From assembly GCA_035635555.1 (NCBI GenBank), contig DASQAT010000055.1, positions 62,001 to 126,000 on the forward strand: a stretch of 64,000 nt of DNA, read 5' to 3'. Shown here in pieces: positions 1 to 8,499 of this stretch. The DNA is from Candidatus Dormiibacterota bacterium (lineage in GTDB: Bacteria; Acidobacteriota; Polarisedimenticolia; Gp22-AA2). Below the pieces are notes generated by a model. The model was not told the DNA's origin. It saw nothing but the letters and a program-made list of their open reading frames with translations, and ran no database searches. The position numbers and the translations under genes are program-made. The number at the start of each line of letters is the position of its first letter. Position 1 is the stretch's first letter.

Positions 1-1
1 G

Positions 2-1279
2 CGCCAGATCCGCCTGGACAACGACCTCGTGGTGATCGCGCGGCCGAACCGCGCGGCGCGCTCGGTGGCCGTGCGACTGGTCCTCGAGGCGGGGGCGGCC
101 TTCGATCCTCCCGGAAGGGAAGGGACCGCGGCGCTGGTCGCGGACCTGCTGGACCGCGGAGCCGGCTCCCTGCCGGGCGAGGCGATCGCGTCGTTCTTCG
201 ACGACCTCGGCGTGGCGTACGCCGCCTCCGCGCGTCGCGACACGACCGAGATCGAGCTGCGACTCCTGTCGCGGCACCTGAGCGGTGTTCTCGAGCGGGT
301 GCGCCTCATCGCGGCGGAGCCGACGTTTCCGGAGACCGAGATCCGCCGCGAGAAGGACCAGGCCCTGACCGCCATCGCCGAGCGCGATCAGGATACCGCC
401 GCAGTGGCCGAGATGGAGCTGCACGCGGCCCTCTTCCCTCCCGGCCACCCCTACCACCACCCGCGACTGGGAACACGCGACAGCGTGACCCGCATCGATC
501 GCCCGGATCTCGCCGCCTTCCACCGCGCGCGGTACCGCCCCGGCGGGACGATCCTGTCGCTGGCCGGAGATTTCGATCCGGCGCGCGTCTTCGACCTCGC
601 GGCGAGGGTCTTCGGGTCCTGGGCCACGCCCGCTGCCCGCGGCGGAACGACCGCGCCGCCGGCGCGCGTCTCGATCCCGGATCCTCCCGCGCCCGAGAAG
701 GCCGTCGTCGTGGGCCGGTCAATCGCGGGGAAGACCCAGGCCGATATCGCGCTCGGCTTCAGGGGGCTCAGGCGCCTGGCCCCCGATCTCCCCTCGGTCC
801 TGGTCCTCAACAGCATCCTGGGGGAGTTCGGTCTGGGGGGGCGTCTCGGTAAGGCGATCCGCGATCGGGCCGGCCTGGCCTATTACGCCTACTCCCATTT
901 CACCGCGGGTCTTGGGGCGGGGCCGTTCGCGGTCCGGGCCGGGGTCGCGCCGGACGGCGTGCGGCGTGCCATCGATCTGATGCGGCGGACGATCACGCAG
1001 ATCGTGCGCCGCGGCGTCACCCCTTCCGAGCTGCGCGATTCCAGGCAGGCGCTCGCCTCCTCCATTCCCCGGCGGATGGAGACCAATCCCGAAGCGGCGG
1101 CCGTCCTCGCGGACGCCGAGTTCCACGGCCTGGGGATCGACTACCCTGAGAGACTGCCCGGTCTGATCGGGAAGGTCACGCGGAACGACGTCGAGGATTC
1201 GGCCCGGACGTACCTGACTCCGGATCGCTCGGTGCTGGTCGTGGCCGGCCCCGCGATGGAGAAGGAGGCCCTTTCATGA
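2..1279 (+). CDS. M16 family peptidase-like protein, probably non-catalytic (5' end cut)
   Basis: The frame is open to the window edge: codons before the GTG at 29 read RQIRLDNDLVVIARPNR, a typical first strand of M16 (pitrilysin/insulinase) proteins, so the true start lies upstream. The fold runs to the end, with the usual C-terminal-half motif GLAYYAYSHF. Where active members carry the zinc motif HXXEH, this protein has ALVADLLDRG, so both His ligands and the Glu are missing. Such subunits normally pair with a catalytic M16 partner, which may lie just outside the window. Its stop overlaps the next start (ATGA at 1276), so the two genes are probably cotranscribed. Family is firm; partner and substrate are unknown. 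Confidence 0.85.
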   Translation, partial: RQIRLDNDLVVIARPNRAARSVAVRLVLEAGAAFDPPGREGTAALVADLLDRGAGSLPGEAIASFFDDLGVAYAASARRDTTEIELRLLSRHLSGVLERVRLIAAEPTFPETEIRREKDQALTAIAERDQDTAAVAEMELHAALFPPGHPYHHPRLGTRDSVTRIDRPDLAAFHRARYRPGGTILSLAGDFDPARVFDLAARVFGSWATPAARGGTTAPPARVSIPDPPAPEKAVVVGRSIAGKTQADIALGFRGLRRLAPDLPSVLVLNSILGEFGLGGRLGKAIRDRAGLAYYAYSHFTAGLGAGPFAVRAGVAPDGVRRAIDLMRRTITQIVRRGVTPSELRDSRQALASSIPRRMETNPEAAAVLADAEFHGLGIDYPERLPGLIGKVTRNDVEDSARTYLTPDRSVLVVAGPAMEKEALS

Positions 1280-3024
1280 CAGGTCGGAATGTCCCGCGCG
1301 CGCTCGCCCCTTGGGCCGTCCTTTTCACAGCACTCGCCGCCGCGGGCGCCGCCCCGGCTCCCGCGCCGGTCACGAAGCCGGGCGCGCCGTCTGTCGCTGC
1401 AAAGGAAACCTACGATGTCCTGCTGCGCGGAGGGCGGATCGTGGACGGCAGCGGCAATCCGTGGTTCGCCGGAGATGTCGCGATCCGCGGCGACCGCATC
1501 GCCGCCATCGGCAATCTGAAGGACGCCGGCGCCCACCGGACGATCGACGCCCGCGGCCTGGTGATCGCCCCGGGGTTCATCGACATGCTCGGGCAGTCGG
1601 AGCTGACGGTGCTCGTCGACCCCCGGGTGCAGAGCAAGATCACGCAGGGGATCACGACCGAGCTGACCGGCGAGGGGGGTTCGGTCGCGCCGCAGACGTC
1701 CTTCACGATCGAGGACCTCCTGCCGGGTATCGCCGAGTACAAGCTCACCGTCGACTGGCGCGACTACGAGGGCTACTTCCGGCGAATCAAGGCGAAGGGA
1801 TCGGCGATCAACTTCGCCCACCTCGTCGGGGCGACCCAGGTGCGCCAGGCGGTCCTGAAGAGCGACAACCGGCTGCCGGAACCGGCCGAGCTCGAGGCGA
1901 TGAAGCGCCATGTGGCGCGCGCCATGGAGGCCGGGGCGTTCGGCCTGTCCTCGTCCCTCATCTATCCGCCGGCGAGCTTCTCGGACACGCACGAGCTCGT
2001 CGAGCTGGCGAAGGTCGCGTCCCTGTACGGCGGCATCTACGCCTCGCACATCCGCAACGAGGCGGACGACATCATCACGGCCCTGAAGGAGGCGGAGACC
2101 ATCGGCGAGCAGGCGAAGATCCCGGTCGAGGTCTGGCACCTCAAGTGCGCGGGGCGGAAGAACTGGGGGCGCATGAAGGAGGTGGTGGCGGAGATCGACG
2201 GCGCCCGCGGACGCGGGATCGACATCACCGCCGACATCTATCCCTACCCCGCGTCGTCGACCGGTCTGGCCGCGAGTCTGCCGCCGACGGCTTCGGAAGG
2301 GGGCGTGGCCCGGCTCGTGGCCCGCCTGAAGGACCCCGCCGAGCGCGCCCGCATCCGCGCCGAGGTCGAGAACCCTTCGGGAGGGTGGGAGAGCCTGTTC
2401 CACAACGTCGGGGGGCCGGACGGCGTGCTCGTCGTCGGCGTAAGGACGCAGGCGAACAAGCAGTACCAGGGGAAGAGACTGTCGGACATAGCGGCCCTGC
2501 GCGGCAAGGACCCGATCGAGACGATGTTCGATCTGCTCGTGGAGGAGAGCGGATCGGTCGACTGCGTCTACTTCGCCATGTCGGAGGACGACGTCCGCAC
2601 CGCGATGACGACCCCCTGGGTGGCGTTCAACTGCGACAACGCGGGTGTGTCCCCCGAGGGGGTGCTCGGGGCGAGCAACTGCCACCCGCGCGCCTACGGC
2701 ACGTTCCCGCGCGTCCTCGGGCGCTACGTCCGCGAGGAGAAGCTCCTGCGTCTCGAAGATGCGGTGCGCAAGATGACGTCCCTTCCCGCCCAGAAGCTGG
2801 GGCTGAGGGACCGAGGTCTGCTGCGTCCGGGGTCGTTCGCCGACATCACCGTGTTCGACCCCGGGAAGGTGATCGATCGGGCCACGTTCGACGCGCCGCA
2901 CCAGCTCTCGGAAGGGATCGTCGAGGTCTTCGTCAACGGGACCCTGGTCGTGGACCAGGGGAAGATCACCGGCCGCCTGCCCGGTCGAATCCTGCGCGGC
3001 CCCGGATACCGGCCGGCGCGCTAG
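1276..3024 (+). CDS. Secreted N-acyl-D-amino-acid deacylase-like amidohydrolase
   Basis: 582 residues. A signal peptide (residues 1 to about 25, Ala-rich) is followed by the amidohydrolase N-terminal strand with VLLRGGRIVDGSGNPWF and the D-aminoacylase-type motif IAPGFID. Family members hydrolyse N-acylated D-amino acids or related amides in the periplasm. The canonical metal-binding HXH after GFID is replaced by DMLGQSE. Later conserved His residues remain (ASHIRNEADD, EVWHLKC), as does the Asp-containing segment FNCDNAG. A subset of this family has this altered motif, so the substrate may differ from D-aminoacylase. It starts inside the stop of the M16 gene and converges, with 59 bp overlap, on the glycosyltransferase gene. 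Confidence 0.85.
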   Translation: MTGRNVPRALAPWAVLFTALAAAGAAPAPAPVTKPGAPSVAAKETYDVLLRGGRIVDGSGNPWFAGDVAIRGDRIAAIGNLKDAGAHRTIDARGLVIAPGFIDMLGQSELTVLVDPRVQSKITQGITTELTGEGGSVAPQTSFTIEDLLPGIAEYKLTVDWRDYEGYFRRIKAKGSAINFAHLVGATQVRQAVLKSDNRLPEPAELEAMKRHVARAMEAGAFGLSSSLIYPPASFSDTHELVELAKVASLYGGIYASHIRNEADDIITALKEAETIGEQAKIPVEVWHLKCAGRKNWGRMKEVVAEIDGARGRGIDITADIYPYPASSTGLAASLPPTASEGGVARLVARLKDPAERARIRAEVENPSGGWESLFHNVGGPDGVLVVGVRTQANKQYQGKRLSDIAALRGKDPIETMFDLLVEESGSVDCVYFAMSEDDVRTAMTTPWVAFNCDNAGVSPEGVLGASNCHPRAYGTFPRVLGRYVREEKLLRLEDAVRKMTSLPAQKLGLRDRGLLRPGSFADITVFDPGKVIDRATFDAPHQLSEGIVEVFVNGTLVVDQGKITGRLPGRILRGPGYRPAR

Positions 3025-4135
3025 GAGAGTGTCCGACGAGGGCTCTCAGGACCTCGAGAGTCTCCCTGCTGTTTCTTTCGACCATCTCGCGGAGCCGCGG
3101 CGCCCGCTCGGCCGCCGCCGATCTCGCCGCGGGGACGAGGGCCGCCTCGATGGCCCGCGCCAGGGCGCCGACGTCCCCCGGCCGGTAGGTCACGACACCC
3201 TCCGGGCGCGTGGGATGCTCGGAGGCGACGACCGGGACGCCCGACAGCAGCGCCTCGTGGAGCGCCATCCCGAAGCTGTCGATCCGCGAGGGACGGACGT
3301 AGACCTGGGAGCGCGCGATCACCGCCGCGCCGTCCGGAAAATCGGTGAGGACGAGGATCGCTCCATCGCCGAATCGAGCCCGCGCCTCGGCCAGGGCGGC
3401 GCGTGTCGAGGGCTCCTCGGCGAACGATCCGATCAGGATCACGACGCGGAGGGGACGGCCGCGTTTCCGAAGCTCGGCGAAGGCCGCGAGAAGCTCCTCG
3501 ATCCCGTACTGGGGGTGCAGCGCGCCGCTGCCGCTGATGACCGGCCCCGGCATCCCGAAAAAGGCCTCCAGATCGCGCGGCAGCGGGGCCCCGGGTCCGG
3601 CCGGCGCCTCCAGCAAGGGACTCATACGGCGGGCGCGCGCCCGGGGAGCCGTCCGGAGAACGGCTTCGACGATCGCGTCGCTCATGCACAACGCTCCGGA
3701 CAGACCTTCGAGCGCGCGCGACAGCCCGCGCCGCCTCCGCTCACCGAGAGCCTCCACGAACCCGGGGAACGCCCCGTCGTGGATGGCCAGCGCATACGGA
3801 ACGCGCACACACATCCGGAGGCCCCGTGCCTCCGCCGGATCGCGCCAGAGAACCTGTCGATTGTCGAGAACCAGTCGCGCCTTGTGTTTCCGCACTGCTC
3901 TCAGGACGGGGAAGGTCGACGCGCCCAGCGCCCTCCGCACAGGCCAGGTGAGCGCCCGCGCCAGGAATTCTGAGGCGGTCGTGCCCGGGCGGCCGGGATC
4001 GAGCTGCACGGCACCGGTCCCCTCCCGCCGCAGCAGATCCGTGACGCTCCTGCAATACCGGCTGACGCCGCCGATCGGCGGCTCCACCGGCCCCAGAACC
4101 AGGACCGGCGCGTTCAACGCAGGCTGCCGTCCCAT
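2966..4135 (-). CDS. GT4-like glycosyltransferase, surface polysaccharide
   Basis: 389 residues with a GT-B fold. The N-terminal half opens with APVLVLGPVEPPIGGVSRY, where the GG loop is typical of GT4 enzymes. The C-terminal half carries GSGALHPQYGIEELL and the donor-binding segment RPSRIDSFGMALHEALLSG, with the usual EX7E-like arrangement. It likely transfers a sugar from a nucleotide donor onto a lipid-linked glycan in the cytoplasm. The ATG at 4135 was chosen; a TTG at 4117 overlapping the previous stop is an alternative. It is last in a leftward operon with a GT2 enzyme and an epimerase. The 3' end overlaps the convergent amidohydrolase by 59 bp. Confidence 0.85.
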   Translation of the reverse strand: MGRQPALNAPVLVLGPVEPPIGGVSRYCRSVTDLLRREGTGAVQLDPGRPGTTASEFLARALTWPVRRALGASTFPVLRAVRKHKARLVLDNRQVLWRDPAEARGLRMCVRVPYALAIHDGAFPGFVEALGERRRRGLSRALEGLSGALCMSDAIVEAVLRTAPRARARRMSPLLEAPAGPGAPLPRDLEAFFGMPGPVISGSGALHPQYGIEELLAAFAELRKRGRPLRVVILIGSFAEEPSTRAALAEARARFGDGAILVLTDFPDGAAVIARSQVYVRPSRIDSFGMALHEALLSGVPVVASEHPTRPEGVVTYRPGDVGALARAIEAALVPAARSAAAERAPRLREMVERNSRETLEVLRALVGHSPSAPAGIRGRAGFDRAGGR

Positions 4136-5169
4136 TCCGGCTCGACGGCGAGGTCCACATCCCTCCGACCGCGCATCATGCCGGCCGGTAGAATCCGACG
4201 CGCGACTCCGCGGCAGACCCTGAAGACCCCCGCCGCCGCGCGCGTTCCCCAGGCCATCCACGAGAGCAGAAATCCGAGCCGCCCGCGCCGCAACCGCTCG
4301 GCGTACCAGATGAGGAGCGCCAGCGCCTCTCCGCGCGGAACCCGGTCGAGTCCCAGCGCCTGCGCCAGCGCCGACGGACTCCTCGCCTCGTCGATGCGCG
4401 GGAAGGCACCGCTGCCGAGCAGGACCCGCGCTCGATCGCGCAGGGACTCGGCCTCCCGGTTCTGACCCGAGTGCGGGTGGGTGATGTGGCGGAACAGCTT
4501 GACGTTGTAATAGCGGAAGTCGACACCGCTCCGGATGAGGCGGGCCATGTAATCGGTGTCCACGGCGCGGAAGGACGTATCGAGCAGACCCACCCGTTCG
4601 AGCACCCGCCGCGCCAGCACGAGCCCGAGCCCGCACTGCGTGTAGCGCAGCACGTGCGTCACGTCGTCGCGGAGATGCATCCCCGGGGGCAGGAAACGGT
4701 ACTCCACCAGCCGGGTCCGGCCGCTCGCAGGATCGAACTCGCACGCCTCTCCGCCGCACATCAGGGCATCGATCTCGGGGTGATCCTCGAGCATCGCGAT
4801 CGCCCGGCGCATGCCCTCCGGGTAGAGGTAGTCGTCGTCGCCGAGCAGCTTGATGATGCGGCCCCGCGCCATGAGAAGGCCGCGGTTGAACCCGTGGGCC
4901 TCGCCCGTGTCCGGCGCGGACACGAACTGCGTGACGATGTCCGCGTGCCGCCGCACCACCTCGGCCGTGCCGTCGGTCGAGCCCCCATCGACGATGATCA
5001 GCTCGTCGTCCGCGCCCATGAGCTCGCGGGCGTTCCGGATGGCGCGATCCAGGTGATCGGCGCGGTTGCGCGTGGACAGCACGAAGCTCACGCGCACCCG
5101 GTCCGTCCTGTTCGCCTCGCGGGCCGGTGTGTCCCAGGCCTGGGCGTCCGGGACCGGGGCGTCGCGCAT
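4114..5169 (-). CDS. Family 2 glycosyltransferase
   Basis: 351 residues. The GT-A core shows SFVLSTRNRADHLDRAI, then IIVDGGSTDGT, and the metal/nucleotide-binding DXD region LLGDDDYLYPEGM. This is a family 2 inverting glycosyltransferase, probably adding one sugar to the repeat unit of the surface polysaccharide made by this island. A GAGGAAG ribosome-binding site sits 6 bases before the ATG at 5169 and decides that start over an upstream in-frame GTG/ATG. It lies 10 bases after the epimerase stop and overlaps the following GT4-like gene, so the three leftward genes form one operon. Donor and acceptor sugars cannot be told from sequence. Confidence 0.87.
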   Translation of the reverse strand: MRDAPVPDAQAWDTPAREANRTDRVRVSFVLSTRNRADHLDRAIRNARELMGADDELIIVDGGSTDGTAEVVRRHADIVTQFVSAPDTGEAHGFNRGLLMARGRIIKLLGDDDYLYPEGMRRAIAMLEDHPEIDALMCGGEACEFDPASGRTRLVEYRFLPPGMHLRDDVTHVLRYTQCGLGLVLARRVLERVGLLDTSFRAVDTDYMARLIRSGVDFRYYNVKLFRHITHPHSGQNREAESLRDRARVLLGSGAFPRIDEARSPSALAQALGLDRVPRGEALALLIWYAERLRRGRLGFLLSWMAWGTRAAAGVFRVCRGVARRILPAGMMRGRRDVDLAVEPEWDGSLR

Positions 5170-5179
5170 GTGCGCTTCC

Positions 5180-6109
5180 TCAGAGGTTGGAATAGGGCGT
5201 CTTGAACTCGAGGACCTCGACACCACGCACCAGCTCGTCGATTCCCTGTTCCAGGGCGATCGTCGTCTTGAACCCGAGGTCGCCGATCTTCCTGTACGAG
5301 ACGATGTAGTTGCGCTTGTCGGCGTCCTGGCCGACGTCGGCGTAGTGCAGGTAGTAGTCGACCTTCGAACGGATCATCTCGCACACGTCCGCCTTGCTGT
5401 AGTTCATGTCCTCCGAGCCCACATTGTAGACCTGGCCGCGCATCTTCTGTCCGTTCTCGATGGCGAACAGGAACGAGCGGGCGATGTCATGGACGTGGAT
5501 GAAGGTCCGCATGAAGTGCGCCTCGTAGACGACGAGATAGCGCATCTTGATGGCCGTGTAGACGAACTCGTTGACCAGGAGGTCGAGCCGCATGCGCGGT
5601 GAGACGCCGAAGGCGGTGGCGAAGCGGTAGGCGACCGCGGTGCAGTGCTCCATGATGTACGTTTCGGCGGCCGTTTTCGTCTTGCCGTAGAGCGTCAGCG
5701 GCTGGAGCGGCGTGTCCTCCGTGCAGACCTTGTCGATGAGCGCGCCGTAGTTGCTGCCGGTCGAGCCGAACAGGACGAGCCGGCTCCTGCCGGCCGCGTC
5801 GGCTACCACCTTCGTGCCGTTGACGTTGACCGAGGTCGCCAGGTCCGGGTACTTGCGGCAGGCGGGAAATCCGACCACCGCCGCCAGGTGCACGACGGCG
5901 TCGCATCCCTTGAGAGCCTCGCGCACGTCGCGCTCGTCGCGCACGTCGCCGCGCACGAACTCGAAGTTCGGGTGACGCACGTTCGGCAGGAGGGTTCCTC
6001 CCCCGTACATCAGGTTGTCGAGGACCTTGACGCGGCAGCCGTTCTCCAGGAGGTGGGGCACGAGAACGGCACCGATGTACCCCGCTCCGCCGGTGACCAG
6101 GACTTTCAT
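5180..6109 (-). CDS. NAD-dependent sugar epimerase/dehydratase (extended SDR)
   Basis: 309 residues. The Rossmann motif MKVLVTGGAGYIG starts the protein and the catalytic YXXXK is present as YGKTK. A Ser-rich active-site strand (LFGSTGSNYG) and the late motif QVYNVGSEDMNYSK match nucleotide-sugar epimerases and dehydratases. It probably makes an activated sugar for the glycosyltransferases encoded directly downstream. The start is fixed by GGGGGAGGAG immediately before ATG 6109. It is first in the leftward operon; the 202-bp gap to the divergent exporter gene must hold its promoter, but I see no convincing -35/-10 pair for it. The exact sugar product is unknown. Confidence 0.88.
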   Translation of the reverse strand: MKVLVTGGAGYIGAVLVPHLLENGCRVKVLDNLMYGGGTLLPNVRHPNFEFVRGDVRDERDVREALKGCDAVVHLAAVVGFPACRKYPDLATSVNVNGTKVVADAAGRSRLVLFGSTGSNYGALIDKVCTEDTPLQPLTLYGKTKTAAETYIMEHCTAVAYRFATAFGVSPRMRLDLLVNEFVYTAIKMRYLVVYEAHFMRTFIHVHDIARSFLFAIENGQKMRGQVYNVGSEDMNYSKADVCEMIRSKVDYYLHYADVGQDADKRNYIVSYRKIGDLGFKTTIALEQGIDELVRGVEVLEFKTPYSNL

Positions 6110-6296
6110 GCTCCTCCCCCTCTCCAGATCGTCCCGTTTCAATATGGTGATTCGTTTCAGCGATTTCCAGCCCGTGGTGAGGGTCGCGCCTCGCAGCCGG
6201 CCCCTCTCCGGCTTGAAATCTCGAAGCAGGTCAATAGATTATGCACGGGCGGGCTGACGGCCCCTCGATTCGGACAGCCAGCCGGCCGCGCGGTGC

Positions 6297-6302
6297 TAGG
6301 AT
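6297..6302 (+). promoter_or_regulatory. -10 box of the exporter operon
   Basis: TAGGAT, nine bases before the ATG of the permease gene at 6312, with no Shine-Dalgarno sequence between. No good -35 was found at 16-18 bp. The arrangement suggests a leaderless or nearly leaderless transcript, as at several other genes in this window. Confidence 0.45.
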
Positions 6303-6311
6303 GCCTCCGAC

Positions 6312-7187
6312 ATGAGCGTTCCCCGGTCTTCGGTGACCACCGCATCATCGGCCGACCGGCAGGGCCGGGCGCCGCTCGTCGTCATCGAGGCGCGCCCGGG
6401 GTGGAAGGGGTTCGGACTCCTCGAGCTCTGGCGCTCCCGCGAGCTTCTGTACTTCCTCGTCTGGCGCGACGTGAAGGTGCGCTACAAGCAGACGGTCCTC
6501 GGCGTGGCCTGGGCCGTTCTGCAGCCGGTTCTTACGATGATCCTGTTCACCTTTGTCTTCGGCAGGCTCGGCGGCATGGGACGGCTCGTACAGGTCCCTT
6601 ACCCGGTCTTCGCCTACTCGGGGATTCTCCTGTGGGGCTTCTTCGCCGCGGCCGCGGGGCAGAGCTCGACGAGCCTCGTCGTCAGCAGCCATCTGATCTC
6701 CAAAGTCTACTTCCCGCGCCTCATCATACCGGTCGCCGCGGTCGGGTCCGCCCTCCCGGATCTCGTGGTCTCGAGCGTCCTGATGTTCGGGCTGCTTCTG
6801 GGATTCGGCCTGCCGCTCCCGGCGCGCGCGCTGCTCTTTCCGGTGTTCGTCGGCACGGCGATTCTGTCGGCGATCGGGGTCGGGACCCTTCTGTCGGCGC
6901 TCACGGTCGCCTATCGCGATTTCCGGTACGTGACCGGCTACCTGATCCAGACCTGGATCTTTCTCTGCCCGGTCGCCTACCCGCTCGACGCGATCCCTGG
7001 ACGCTTCAGACTCCTGTACTCGCTCAACCCGATGGTCGGGCCGATCGCCGGCTGCCGGGCGTCGCTCCTGGGAGAGACATTCCCCTGGGTTCCCATCGCG
7101 GTCTCCACGACCTCCTCGATCGTCCTGCTCCTCATGGCCCTGGCGTACTTCCGCAGCGTCGAGAGGCGCTTCGCGGACATCGTGTGA
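6312..7187 (+). CDS. wzm: ABC-2 type polysaccharide export permease (Wzm-like)
   Basis: 291 residues. After a cytoplasmic N-terminal stretch, the family signature LLYFLVWRDVKVRYKQTVLG leads into about six membrane helices. This is the ABC2 membrane subunit that moves undecaprenyl-linked O-antigen or other surface glycan across the inner membrane. The conserved loop near residue 130 (LISKVYFPRLIIPV) and the C-terminal helix pair (LYSLNPMVG) are typical. The partner ATPase follows after 13 bases. The gene is first in the rightward operon and diverges from the epimerase. Whether the glycan is O-antigen, capsule or another polymer is not visible. Confidence 0.9.
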   Translation: MSVPRSSVTTASSADRQGRAPLVVIEARPGWKGFGLLELWRSRELLYFLVWRDVKVRYKQTVLGVAWAVLQPVLTMILFTFVFGRLGGMGRLVQVPYPVFAYSGILLWGFFAAAAGQSSTSLVVSSHLISKVYFPRLIIPVAAVGSALPDLVVSSVLMFGLLLGFGLPLPARALLFPVFVGTAILSAIGVGTLLSALTVAYRDFRYVTGYLIQTWIFLCPVAYPLDAIPGRFRLLYSLNPMVGPIAGCRASLLGETFPWVPIAVSTTSSIVLLLMALAYFRSVERRFADIV

Positions 7188-7200
7188 AGGGCCCCCCGTC

Positions 7201-8499
7201 ATGACAGCGCCGATGATCCGTGCCGAGGGCGTCAGCAAGAAGTACCGCATCGGCGCGCGCGCGACGACCTACACGACCCTGCGCGAAAGCATCATGGCGG
7301 TGGCGAAGGCCCCGCTGCGCCGGCTGCGGCGGTTGTCGGGGCGGGACGGCGGGTCGCCGACCATCTGGGCCCTGGAGGACATCTCCTTCGAGGTGCGCCA
7401 GGGGGAAGCGGTCGCCATCATCGGCCGCAACGGCGCCGGCAAGAGCACCCTCCTCAAAGTCCTGGCGCGCATCACCGAGCCGACACGCGGGCGCGTCGAG
7501 CTGTTCGGTCGCGTCGGCAGCCTGCTGGAAGTCGGAACCGGCTTCCATCCGGAGCTGACCGGACGGGAGAACATCTTCCTGAACGGCGCCATACTGGGGA
7601 TGAGGCGCGCGGAGCTGCGATCCAAGTTCGACGCCATCGTCGACTTCGCAGAGATCGGACAGTTTCTCGACACGCCGGTCAAGCACTACTCCAGCGGCAT
7701 GTTCGTGCGCCTGGCCTTCGCCGTGGCCGCGCACATCGACCCGGACATCCTGCTCGTCGACGAGATCCTGGCGGTGGGGGACGCGGCGTTCCAGAAACGC
7801 TGTCTCGGCAAGATGGACGACGTCGCACGCCAAGGGCGCACGGTCCTTTACGTCAGTCATCACATGCCGTCGGTCACGCGGTTGTGCCGGCGCGGCATCC
7901 TTCTGGAGCAGGGGCGCGTCCGGATGGACGGCGACATCTTCCAGGTCACCGGGCATTACCTCAAGTCCGACCTCGGCACCTCCGCCGAGAGGCGCTGGCA
8001 TGACCCCGCGACCGCGCCGGGCGACGCCGTCGCCCGCCTCAAGTCGGTTCGCGTCCTCTGCGACGGACGCGTGAGCGACGTCGTGGACGTGCGCCGGCCG
8101 GTGACCGTCGAGATGGAGTACTTGAATCTGAAAGCGGGCGCCGTCCTGGTGTCGGGGTTCTCCTTCCTCAACGACCAGGGCGTGCATCTGTTCGTGTCCT
8201 GCGACTGGTTCGGCGAGCCGAGGAACGAGGCGCCCAAGCCGCCGGGCGTCTACCGCAGCCGTTGCGTCGTCCCCGGCAACCTGTTCGCCGAGGGGCAGGT
8301 GCGCGTCGTCGCGGAAGTGAGCACGGGTCATCCTGTCTACCAGATCCATTTTCTGGAGTACGACAGCGCCGCATTCCAGGTGATCGACAGCGGCGAGCCG
8401 GGAAGCGTGCGCGGTCGGTGGGGCCGGCCGATCCCGGGTGTGGTGCGACCCGCCCTGGAGTGGGAGACCAGCCGCGTCGGGTCGGTGGAGGCGGCATGA
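7201..8499 (+). CDS. wzt: Polysaccharide ABC exporter ATP-binding protein (Wzt-like, with glycan-recognition domain)
   Basis: 432 residues. Walker A is GRNGAGKST (residues 75-83), the ABC signature is YSSGM (163-167) and Walker B is ILLVDE (183-188). Beyond residue 250 a C-terminal beta-rich extension resembles the Wzt carbohydrate-binding domain that recognises a terminal modification of the finished O-antigen chain before export. With Wzm it forms the inner-membrane exporter. The downstream methyltransferase could supply such a terminal cap (inference). The stop overlaps the next start as ATGA at 8496. An internal ATG at 7213 is a possible alternative start. Confidence 0.92.
   Translation: MTAPMIRAEGVSKKYRIGARATTYTTLRESIMAVAKAPLRRLRRLSGRDGGSPTIWALEDISFEVRQGEAVAIIGRNGAGKSTLLKVLARITEPTRGRVELFGRVGSLLEVGTGFHPELTGRENIFLNGAILGMRRAELRSKFDAIVDFAEIGQFLDTPVKHYSSGMFVRLAFAVAAHIDPDILLVDEILAVGDAAFQKRCLGKMDDVARQGRTVLYVSHHMPSVTRLCRRGILLEQGRVRMDGDIFQVTGHYLKSDLGTSAERRWHDPATAPGDAVARLKSVRVLCDGRVSDVVDVRRPVTVEMEYLNLKAGAVLVSGFSFLNDQGVHLFVSCDWFGEPRNEAPKPPGVYRSRCVVPGNLFAEGQVRVVAEVSTGHPVYQIHFLEYDSAAFQVIDSGEPGSVRGRWGRPIPGVVRPALEWETSRVGSVEAA

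Noticed and set aside
1141-2901. Long leftward open frame antisense to the amidohydrolase gene
   Set aside because: Composition is Arg/Gly/His-rich with no domain motif; it mirrors the codon pattern of the real rightward gene in GC-rich DNA.
4114-4135. Possible frameshift between the two glycosyltransferase genes
   Set aside because: They belong to different folds (GT2 and GT4) and each has its own complete motifs; the overlap is a normal operon junction.
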